A stretch of DNA of 63,336 nucleotides from an uncultured Pseudomonadota bacterium (GTDB lineage Bacteria; Pseudomonadota; Gammaproteobacteria; Burkholderiales; CAIKXV01), in assembly GCA_903831455.1 (NCBI GenBank), contig CAIKXV010000068.1, positions 1-63,336 of the forward strand, given 5' to 3'. A program made the position numbers and the translations under genes. Shown piece after piece: positions 56,338-63,336 of the stretch. The stretch's first letter is position 1, and every line of letters begins with the position of its first letter. The notes under the pieces were generated by a model, which had not been told where the DNA came from, ran no database searches, and worked only from the letters and a program-made list of their open reading frames with translations.

Positions 56338-59300
56338 TCAGGCCTCCGGAGTGGCGCCCGCGGGCGATGCCGGCGCCGGGCGATCGTTGGAGCCACCGGG
56401 CTCGCGCGAGACGGCGCGGCGTGCGGCGAACTGGTAGACGGCGCCGAACAGCACCGGCACGAGGAACAGCGTGGACACGGTGGCGAACAGCAGGCCGCCG
56501 ATCACCGCACGACCCAGCGGCGCGTTCTGCTCGCCCCCCTCGCCGACCCCCAGCGCCATGGGAATCATGCCGATGATCATCGCCAGCGCCGTCATCAGCA
56601 CCGGGCGGATCCGGGTGGTGCCCGCCTCGAGGGCGGCCGAGAGCGGCGGCACGCCCTGCGCGAGCCGGTCGCGGGCGAAGGCCACCACCAGGATGCTGTT
56701 GGCGGTGGCCACCCCCATCGTCATGATGGCGCCGGTGAGCGCAGGCACGCTCAGCGGGGTGCCGGTGAGGTAGAGCATCCAGGCGATGCCGGCCAGTGCG
56801 GCGGGCAGTGCCATCACGATGATGAAGGCGTCGGTCCACGACTGGAAGTTGACCACGACCAGCAGGTAGACGAGCACGATCGCCATCGCGAGGCCCACGC
56901 CCAGCCCGGTGAACGACTCCTGCATGGTCTGCACCTGTCCGCGGATCTGCACGTCGCTGCCGCGGGGTAGCTTGGCGCGCAGGGCCTCCACCTGCCGGCT
57001 CACCTCGGCCGCGACCGATGCGAGGTCGGTGCCGTTCACGCTGACGTACACGTTGATCACCGGCGAGAGGTTGTAGCGCGACACGCCCGCCATGCTGCGT
57101 CCGGCCTGCACCTCGACCAGGTTGCCCAGCAACTGCGGTCCGCCGGCGGCCAGCCCCGCCGCCCCCGGCGCGCCGACGGGCAGGTTGAGCAGCGACTCCA
57201 TCGAGTCGATGGTGTAGGCCGGAGCCGACATCTGGACGCTGTAGACCACGCCGTTGCTCGGGTTGAGCCAGAACGCGGGCGAGGTCTGGGCGCTGCCCGC
57301 CAGGGAGATCAGCACGTTCTGGCCGACGTTGAACGCGGTGAGGCCCACCTGCTGCAGGCGGCTGCGATCCATGACGAGGTCGATCGCCGGGTTGTCGAGC
57401 CGCTGGTGCACGTGCACGTCGACCGCGCCGGGCACCTGCCGCAGGCCACGGACGAGTTCGGCCGCAAGCTGCATGTTCTCCGCCATCCGGGGGCCGGTGA
57501 ACTGGACGTCGATCGCCGCCGGAAGGCCGAAGTTGAGGATCTGGGTGACGATGTCGGCCGGCTGGAAGAAGAACTCCACTCCCGGGAACAGCGGCGGGAG
57601 TTCGCGCCGGAGCTGGTCCTCGATCTTGGCGCTGGGCCGGTGTCCGTCCTTCAGCGAGATCAGGATTTCCGCATCGAAGGTGCCGATCGTGCCGGAGTTG
57701 CTGTAGGAGAGGTTGATGCCGCTGTTGGGTACGCCGATGTTGTCGAGCAGGGTCTCCAGTTCGGAGGGCGGGATGCGCTCGCGGATCGCCGCCTGGACCT
57801 GGTCGGCGATCCGTGCGGTCTGCTCGATGCGGGTGCCGGTGGGCGCGCGCATGTGCAGGCGGATCTGCCCGGTGTCCACGGCGGGGAAGAAGTCACGCCC
57901 GAGCAGCGGGTAGAGCAGGCAGGACAGCGCGCAGAAGACGAGGAACAGAGCGGCGAAGGTGGCGCGGCTCGCGAGTGCGGCCGAGAGCGTGACCGCATAG
58001 GCGCGCCGCACGCGCTCGAAGCGCTGGTCGAAGCCGCGGTACACGCGCTGGAGCAGGCTCGGGCGTTCGTCCCCGGCGGCGACGCCGTGCACGCCGCGCA
58101 TCAGCATCATGACCAGCGTCGGCACCAGCGTGCGCGACAGGATGTAGGAGGCCACCATCGCCAGCACCACGGCGGTGGCCAGCGGCACGAACAGGTAGCG
58201 GGCGACGCCGGTGAGGAAGAACATCGGCACGAACACGATGCAGATGCAGGCGGTGGCCACGAAGGCCGGCACGCCGATCTCGCCCGCGCCCACCAGGATC
58301 GCCTCCTCGAGGTCGCGGCCCAGGTGCAGGTGGCGCTCGATGTTCTCGATGGTGACGATCGCCTGGTCGACCAGGATGCCTACCGACAGCGCGAGCCCGC
58401 CCAGCGTCATGATGTTGAGCGTCTCGCCCATCGCGTGCAGCACCAGGACCGAGGCCAGGATGGACAGCGGGATGGTCAGCGCGATGATGAGCGTGCTGCG
58501 CCAGTTGCCCAGGAACAGCAGCACCATCAGGGCGGTGAGGCCCGCGGCGATGATCGCCTCGAGCACCACGGCGTTGATGGCGGCCTTCACGAACACCGAC
58601 TGGTCGAACAGCGCGGTGACGGTGATGTCCTGGGGCAGGATCTGCGTGGCCTTGGGCAGCAGCGCGCGCAGGTTGTCCACGATGTCGACCGTCGAGGCGC
58701 CGCCGTTCTTCAGGATGGACAGCAGCACGCCGCGAACGCCGTCCTGGCGGACGATGTTGGTCTGCGGCGAGAAGCCGTCGCGCACCGCCGCCACGTCACG
58801 GACGTAGACGGTGGCCCCGCCGCTGGTGCGCACCGGCAGGTCGCCCAGCCCCGCGATGGCCTGCGGCGAGCTGTTGAGGCGGACGCTGAACTCGGTGTCG
58901 CCGAACTTCGCGGTGCCCGAGGGCAGGATCAGGTTCTGTGCGTTGACCGCATTGACCACGTCGGCGGGCGTGAGTCCGCGCGACTGCAGCGCGGGCAGGT
59001 CGAGATCGACGGACACCACCCGCAGCCGGCCTCCGTAGGGAAACGGAATCGCCACGCCGGGGATGGTGACCAGCTGCGGGCGCAGCTGGTTCACCGTCGC
59101 ATCGAACACCGCCTGCTCGGGCAGCGTCGGGCTGGAGAGCGCGAGCTGGATGACCGGTACGCTGGAGGCGGAGTAGCGGATCACCAGCGGTGGCGTGATG
59201 CCGGGCGGCAACTGGCGCACCTGCGGCTGAACCGCCGCGGCGACCTGCGCGATGGCGGTCTGGATGTTGGCGGTGGGCTGGAAGAAGATCTTGATCACCG

Positions 59301-59607
59301 TCACGCCGGGCAGCGACACCGACTCGATGCGCTCGATGTCGCTCACCGTCGTGGTCAGGCCACGCTCGGTCTGGTTGGCCACGCGCTGGCCCATCTCCTG
59401 CGCCGACAGCCCGTTGTAGGTCCAGATGATGCTGACCACCGGGATGTCGATCTCGGGGAAGATGTCGGTCGCCATGTTGCGCAGGGCGAACGGCGTGGCG
59501 AGCAGGATCAGCAGCGCCATCACGATGAACGTGTACGGACGCCGAAGCGCGAGGCTGACCAGGTAGGGATGCCCGGAGGGTGCGCTGTCGGGGTTCGGAG
59601 TGCTCAC
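56338..59607 (-). CDS. RND-family efflux permease with altered proton relay
   Basis: Inner-membrane pump of 1089 residues with 12 helices and two large periplasmic loops. It begins PYTFIVMALLILLATPFALRN and has TDIFPEIDIPVVSIIWTYNG. In helix 4 the usual Asp-Asp pair is Asp414-Gln415 (ILVDQAIVTIEN). In helix 10 the usual KNAIL is ANSIL, so the Lys is missing. This belongs to an atypical branch of the HAE-type pumps, and substrate is unknown. The GTG start at 59607 has no ribosome-binding site and lies right after a -10 hexamer. Confidence 0.93.
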   Translation of the reverse strand: MSTPNPDSAPSGHPYLVSLALRRPYTFIVMALLILLATPFALRNMATDIFPEIDIPVVSIIWTYNGLSAQEMGQRVANQTERGLTTTVSDIERIESVSLPGVTVIKIFFQPTANIQTAIAQVAAAVQPQVRQLPPGITPPLVIRYSASSVPVIQLALSSPTLPEQAVFDATVNQLRPQLVTIPGVAIPFPYGGRLRVVSVDLDLPALQSRGLTPADVVNAVNAQNLILPSGTAKFGDTEFSVRLNSSPQAIAGLGDLPVRTSGGATVYVRDVAAVRDGFSPQTNIVRQDGVRGVLLSILKNGGASTVDIVDNLRALLPKATQILPQDITVTALFDQSVFVKAAINAVVLEAIIAAGLTALMVLLFLGNWRSTLIIALTIPLSILASVLVLHAMGETLNIMTLGGLALSVGILVDQAIVTIENIERHLHLGRDLEEAILVGAGEIGVPAFVATACICIVFVPMFFLTGVARYLFVPLATAVVLAMVASYILSRTLVPTLVMMLMRGVHGVAAGDERPSLLQRVYRGFDQRFERVRRAYAVTLSAALASRATFAALFLVFCALSCLLYPLLGRDFFPAVDTGQIRLHMRAPTGTRIEQTARIADQVQAAIRERIPPSELETLLDNIGVPNSGINLSYSNSGTIGTFDAEILISLKDGHRPSAKIEDQLRRELPPLFPGVEFFFQPADIVTQILNFGLPAAIDVQFTGPRMAENMQLAAELVRGLRQVPGAVDVHVHQRLDNPAIDLVMDRSRLQQVGLTAFNVGQNVLISLAGSAQTSPAFWLNPSNGVVYSVQMSAPAYTIDSMESLLNLPVGAPGAAGLAAGGPQLLGNLVEVQAGRSMAGVSRYNLSPVINVYVSVNGTDLASVAAEVSRQVEALRAKLPRGSDVQIRGQVQTMQESFTGLGVGLAMAIVLVYLLVVVNFQSWTDAFIIVMALPAALAGIAWMLYLTGTPLSVPALTGAIMTMGVATANSILVVAFARDRLAQGVPPLSAALEAGTTRIRPVLMTALAMIIGMIPMALGVGEGGEQNAPLGRAVIGGLLFATVSTLFLVPVLFGAVYQFAARRAVSREPGGSNDRPAPASPAGATPEA

Positions 59608-59977
59608 CGTTGCATTCTAGCCGCGAGCAGAGAGCCCGCGACAGGACTTTTGCTTGCGGGTGGGATCGCGTCGTCGCACGGGGCGGATGTCGGCCCCCAC
59701 GCCTGACCCCGGTGAAAGAACGGGTTCCGCGCGCCGGTTCGCCGCGGGTGCCGCGCGGGTGGCGCAGCGCGGCACCGGGCCGCCACGGTTCGTGGCGCTC
59801 AAGGTCGCGTGGCCGCCTGTGGCGCACGCGCCGGCCGGCATGGGGCAGGGCGCGCGGTCCGTCGGGCCCGGTGCCATCGGGTAGGCCGGGGCCGGCGCTT
59901 CGCGAGTCGCGAACGAGCGAAGGGCCGGAGTCGGGGTCCGGGCCACGCGTGCACGCGCGTGGTGGCGAGCCCGCGCG
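59608..59977. other. Gap between trkH and RND operon with promoter and hairpin
   Basis: 370 bases without a convincing gene. TAGAAT on the minus strand (59614-59619) is a near-perfect -10 whose start would coincide with the GTG of the permease. Near the other end CCACGCG and CGCGTGG (59943-59962) form a hairpin about 15 bases after the trkH stop, perhaps a terminator. CTTCGC/GCGAAG near 59900-59922 is another dyad. Confidence 0.4.
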
Positions 59978-61471
59978 CTACTTGCGCCAGAACACCGGCG
60001 TGAACACGATCAGCAGGGTGAAGAGTTCCAGCCGGCCCAGCAGCATCGCGAACACGCAGATCCACGTCTGTACGTCGTCGAGGACCGCGTAGGTGCCGGC
60101 CGGACCGACCGCGCCGAGCCCGGGGCCGGTGTTGTTCACGCAGGCGACGGCGGCGGTGAACGCGGTCAGCAGGTCCAGCCCCGTGGCCACCAGCGCGAGC
60201 GTGATCAGCGCGATGGTCGACACGTACACGCACAGGAAGGCGAGCACCGCGAACACCACGCGGTTGGGCACGGCGGCGCCGGCGAGCTTGACCTGGGTGA
60301 ATGCGTACGGGTGCAGGGTGCGCACGAACTCCCGGCGCACCTGCTGGAAGAGGATCAGCGCGCGCACCATCTTGATTCCGCCGCCGGTGGACCCGGCGCT
60401 GGTGGAGAACGTGGAGAGGAACAGGATCCACAGGCCGCCGATCAGCGGCCACTGCGCGTAGTCGGTGCTGGCGAAGCCGGTGGTGGTGGCCACCGACACC
60501 GTGTTGAACACCGCGTAGCGGAACGCAGTGGCGAGGTCCGCGTAATGTCCGGTCAGCCACAGGTGCAGCGCGATGCCCAGTGCGCTCGACAGGACGACGG
60601 TCACGAACAGTCGAGCCTCGGGATCGAGTCGGTAGGGCACGAGGCTGCGGCGCCGGAAGGCCGCGAAGTGGGTGATGAAGTTCACCCCCGCGGCCAGCAT
60701 GAACAGCGCGGCCACCGTCTCGATGGCCGGCGAGTCGAAGTGCCCCAGGCTGGCATCGTAGGCGGCGAAGCCGCCCAGGCCGAGGGTGGAGAACATGTGC
60801 ATCATCGCATCCAGCGGGCCCATGCCGGCCAGCCAGTAGGCGAGGGCGCAGGCCGCCGACAGCAGCGCATAGACCAGCCAGAGACCCTTGGCGGTCTCGG
60901 CCAGCCGCGGGGTCAGCCGGGAATCCTTCATCGGGCCGGGGATCTCGGCCTTGAACAGCTGTCGCCCGCCGACGCCCAGCAGCGGGAGCACGGCGACCGC
61001 CAGCACGATCAGGCCCATCCCGCCCATCCAGTGCATCTGGGTGCGCCATACGTTGATCGACACCGGCAGGTGCTCGAGCCCGGACAGGACCGTGGCCCCG
61101 GTGGCGGTAATGCCGGAGGTGGCTTCGAAATAGGCGTCGGTGAAGGACAGTCCGTCGATCGTCCGCAGCAGCGGCAGGGCCGCGAACAGCGGAAGCACCA
61201 TCCACACGAGTACGACCAGCAGGAAGGCGTCGCGGACCTCGAGCTCGCGCCGGAAGCGGCGGGTGGCGAGCCAGCCCAGGCTTCCGGCCGCGCAGGTGAC
61301 CAGCAGCGCGATCGCGTGTGCGTGCAGGGCGCCGTCATCCACCCACCAGGACACCGCGAGCGGCAGCAGCATCGAGGCTCCGAACACGACGGTGAGCAGG
61401 CCGAGCGTGTGGACCACGCACAGGTTGCGCGCGAACTCGCGCGCGTAGGCTCGGGCGCCGCCTGCGGGCAT
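59978..61471 (-). CDS. trkH: Trk-type potassium transporter membrane subunit TrkH
   Basis: 497 residues with four pore loops, TSGITATGATVLSG, TLGLGGFAAYD, VATTTGFASTDY and CVNNTGPGLGAVG, each holding the Gly of the selectivity filter. It takes up potassium with TrkA. The start lies two bases after the trkA stop. The C-terminus is VFTPVFWRK. Confidence 0.97.
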   Translation of the reverse strand: MPAGGARAYAREFARNLCVVHTLGLLTVVFGASMLLPLAVSWWVDDGALHAHAIALLVTCAAGSLGWLATRRFRRELEVRDAFLLVVLVWMVLPLFAALPLLRTIDGLSFTDAYFEATSGITATGATVLSGLEHLPVSINVWRTQMHWMGGMGLIVLAVAVLPLLGVGGRQLFKAEIPGPMKDSRLTPRLAETAKGLWLVYALLSAACALAYWLAGMGPLDAMMHMFSTLGLGGFAAYDASLGHFDSPAIETVAALFMLAAGVNFITHFAAFRRRSLVPYRLDPEARLFVTVVLSSALGIALHLWLTGHYADLATAFRYAVFNTVSVATTTGFASTDYAQWPLIGGLWILFLSTFSTSAGSTGGGIKMVRALILFQQVRREFVRTLHPYAFTQVKLAGAAVPNRVVFAVLAFLCVYVSTIALITLALVATGLDLLTAFTAAVACVNNTGPGLGAVGPAGTYAVLDDVQTWICVFAMLLGRLELFTLLIVFTPVFWRK

Positions 61472-61473
61472 CG

Positions 61474-62895
61474 CTACAGGAAGCCGACGCCGACGGCGAA
61501 CAGCTTCTCCACCGCGGGCACCAGCGATTTCGACACGACGAACACGATCACGTGGTCGTTGCGCTCGATCACGGTGTCGTGGTGGGCGATGATCACCGGA
61601 TCGTCCGGGCCGACCGGTGCGGCGATCAGGTCCTCGTCGATGCGGTCGCGCCGGCGCACGAGCGCGGCGATCGTGGCCCCGTGCGGGAGGTCGATCTCCT
61701 CGACCCGGCGCCCGACCACCCGCGAGGAGCGGCGATCGCCGTGGGCGACGATTTCCATCGCCTCGGCCGCACCCCGGCGCAGCGAGTGCACGGCCGCGCA
61801 GTCGCCGCGGCGCACATGGGTGAGCAGCGTGCCGATCGTGGTGTTCGCAGGGGAGATCGCGATGTCGATCTGGCCGCCCTGGAGAAGATCGACGTAGGCG
61901 CTGCGGTTGATCAGCGTCATCACCCGCCGGGCGCCCATGCGGCGCGCGAGCAGCGAGGACATGATGTTGTTCTCGTCGTCGTTGGTCAGCGCGCAGAAGA
62001 CATCCATCTCGCCGGCGTGCTCGCTGGCGAGCAGGTCCTCGTCGGTGGAGTCGCCGACCAGGATCAGCGTGCGATCGAGCTCGCGCGACAGCCGCTCGGC
62101 CGAGCGCCGCGAGAGTTCGATGAGCTTGACCTGGTAGCTGGACTCCAGCTGACGCGCGAGCCGCGAGCCGATGTTGCCGCCGCCGGCGATCATCACCCGT
62201 CGCACCGGACGATCCATGCGGCGCAGTTCGGCGAGCACGGTGCGGATGTGTTCGCGCGCGGCGAGGAAGAACACCTCGTCGCCGTGGCGGATCACGGTGT
62301 CGCCGGTCGGGATGAGCGGGGCATCGTCGCGGAAGATCGCGGCGATGCGGCTGTCGACGTTCGGGATGTGCTCGCGGATCTCGGCCAGGGGGCGTCCGAC
62401 CAGGGGCCCGCCGGAGACGGCGCGCACGGCCACCAGTTGCACGCGGCCGCCCGCGAACTCGACCACCTGCAGCGCCTCGGGCAGCTCGATCAGGCGCGCG
62501 ATGTAGTCGGTGACGATCTGCTCCGGGCAGATGGTCACGTCGATCGAGAAGTTCTCCCCGGAGAACACCTCGGGATGCGACAGGTAGTCCGAGGACCGGA
62601 TCCGCGCGACGCGGGTGGGCACGTGGAAGAGGGTGGCGGCGAGCTTGCAGGCGACCATGTTGGTCTCGTCGCTCTGCGTGACGGCGAGGATCAGGTCCGC
62701 ATCGTCGATGCCGGCCTCGCGCAGCACCGAGGGGTGTGCGGCGTTGCCCTGCACGGTACGCAGGTCGAGCTGCTCGGCCAGGCGGGCGAGGCGTGCGCCG
62801 TCCAGATCCACGACGGTGATGTCGTTGTCCTCCGACACCAGGCTCGCGGCCACCGTGGAACCCACCTGCCCAGCCCCGAGTATGACGATGCGCAT
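61474..62895 (-). CDS. trkA: Trk potassium uptake regulatory subunit TrkA
   Basis: 473 residues with two RCK/TrkA-N domains (VILGAGQVGSTVAASL and VMIAGGGNIGSRLA) and two TrkA-C domains. It binds NAD(H) or ATP and gates TrkH. It is co-transcribed with trkH (two-base gap). ATG 62895. Confidence 0.97.
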   Translation of the reverse strand: MRIVILGAGQVGSTVAASLVSEDNDITVVDLDGARLARLAEQLDLRTVQGNAAHPSVLREAGIDDADLILAVTQSDETNMVACKLAATLFHVPTRVARIRSSDYLSHPEVFSGENFSIDVTICPEQIVTDYIARLIELPEALQVVEFAGGRVQLVAVRAVSGGPLVGRPLAEIREHIPNVDSRIAAIFRDDAPLIPTGDTVIRHGDEVFFLAAREHIRTVLAELRRMDRPVRRVMIAGGGNIGSRLARQLESSYQVKLIELSRRSAERLSRELDRTLILVGDSTDEDLLASEHAGEMDVFCALTNDDENNIMSSLLARRMGARRVMTLINRSAYVDLLQGGQIDIAISPANTTIGTLLTHVRRGDCAAVHSLRRGAAEAMEIVAHGDRRSSRVVGRRVEEIDLPHGATIAALVRRRDRIDEDLIAAPVGPDDPVIIAHHDTVIERNDHVIVFVVSKSLVPAVEKLFAVGVGFL

Positions 62896-62919
62896 CCGTG
62901 CCCCAGCGATCAGGAAGGA

Positions 62920-63336
62920 TCAGGCCGCGTCGCCGCGCAGCCAGGCGTGCCAGTGATCGACCAGCGACGGATCGAGCGCGGCGACCATCGAACGGCGCCA
63001 GTCGCTGCCCTGCCAGAAGTCACCGCCCTCCAGCGCCGTGCAGCAGCCCCCCGCCTCGGTCAGGACCAGCCAGCCGGCGGCGTAGTCCCACAGGTTCTGG
63101 CCGCCGTGCAGGAACAGGTCGAAGCGGCCTGCGGCGGCGTAGGCCCATTCGAGCGCGCTCGAACCCAGGCTGCGCGTGCTGCGGAAGGGGGCGGTGGACG
63201 CCATGCGCGCGGCCAGTGCGCGATCGAGCCGCTTCGTCTCGACGGCGGCCAGGCAATGTCGCATCGGCACCGATCGCCGCGACTCGGGCAGCCGGCTGTC
63301 GTTCAGCCAGGCCCCCGCGCCGGCCTCGGCATGGAA
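62920..63336 (-). CDS. Inositol monophosphatase family protein (5' partial)
   Basis: C-terminal 138 residues of a Mg-dependent sugar-phosphate phosphatase (SuhB/CysQ-like). The second metal-site signature is LWDYAAGWLVLTEAGG. GSSALEWAYAAAGRFDLF is typical. The N-terminal half, with the first metal site, is outside the window, so the exact member cannot be told. The stop is 24 bases before trkA. Confidence 0.9.
   Translation of the reverse strand, partial: FHAEAGAGAWLNDSRLPESRRSVPMRHCLAAVETKRLDRALAARMASTAPFRSTRSLGSSALEWAYAAAGRFDLFLHGGQNLWDYAAGWLVLTEAGGCCTALEGGDFWQGSDWRRSMVAALDPSLVDHWHAWLRGDAA

Noticed and set aside
57406-59706. Plus-strand frame of 766 codons opposite the RND permease
   Set aside because: His/Gln/Arg-rich antisense shadow without domains.

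Overview
The window is a very GC-rich stretch of a chromosome that looks betaproteobacterial (Burkholderiales-like) and belongs to a phototrophic purple bacterium. The left edge carries reaction-centre genes pufL (5' end outside the window), pufM and pufC, followed without a gap by carotenoid genes crtA, crtD and crtC. The pufLMC-crtADC order is the one known from Rubrivivax gelatinosus. The rest is typical of Burkholderiales: hemA-prfA-prmC, argH divergent from an AlgZ/AlgR-type pair, glnA-ntrB-ntrC with a nearby rhodanese, an inactive dihydroorotase paralogue (PyrX) next to pyrB and pyrR, and two Bug/TctC-type binding proteins. No tRNA, rRNA, CRISPR array, insertion sequence or phage gene was seen.

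Layout. 1-5926 (+): photosynthesis and carotenoid operon. 5954-9350: LytTR regulator and histidine kinase (-), then divergent argH (+). 9378-14123 (-): prmC, prfA, hemA, a small membrane protein and an MFS transporter. 14279-16891: a membrane protein and a DCC-family protein (+), then MATE and a 36-residue membrane peptide (-). 16908-23149 (+): tamA-tamB. 23196-26425: Bug receptor, a YcxB-like protein, 5-formyl-THF cyclo-ligase, rhodanese and a Pcm-like methyltransferase. 26586-28630 (+): TPP riboswitch and thiC. 29029-33125: a small hypothetical and a SWIM-SNF2 helicase. 33596-40038: frameshifted uppP, rhodanese, then glnA, a DUF4124 protein, ntrB and ntrC. 40274-42711: malate synthase and exonuclease III (convergent). 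42861-49529 (-): yqgE-ruvX-pyrR-pyrB-pyrX-prlC-glutaredoxin. 49815-53499 (+): photolyase, Bug receptor, ureohydrolase. 53527-59607 (-): RND efflux operon. 59978-63336 (-): trkH, trkA and a partial inositol-monophosphatase-family gene.

How genes work together. PufLMC forms the reaction centre with its tetraheme donor, and CrtA/CrtD/CrtC tailor the carotenoids that go with it. HemA starts tetrapyrrole synthesis, which bacteriochlorophyll and haem both need. The glnA region is a readable nitrogen circuit: an NtrC-type palindrome and a sigma-54 promoter before glnA, and a second sigma-54 promoter before ntrBC. The yqgE-to-pyrX run joins pyrimidine synthesis to two housekeeping genes.

Most unusual points: crtC has no usable start codon in its own frame and crtD runs into it; uppP is split by a frameshift in a GC run; the ureohydrolase lacks one canonical metal-binding histidine; the RND pump has a changed proton-relay pair; a 36-codon membrane-peptide gene lies antisense to the tamA start region; and three consecutive hairpins precede an unknown gene near 28.9 kb. 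I see no clearly new multi-gene system. Most of the window is conserved core genome.
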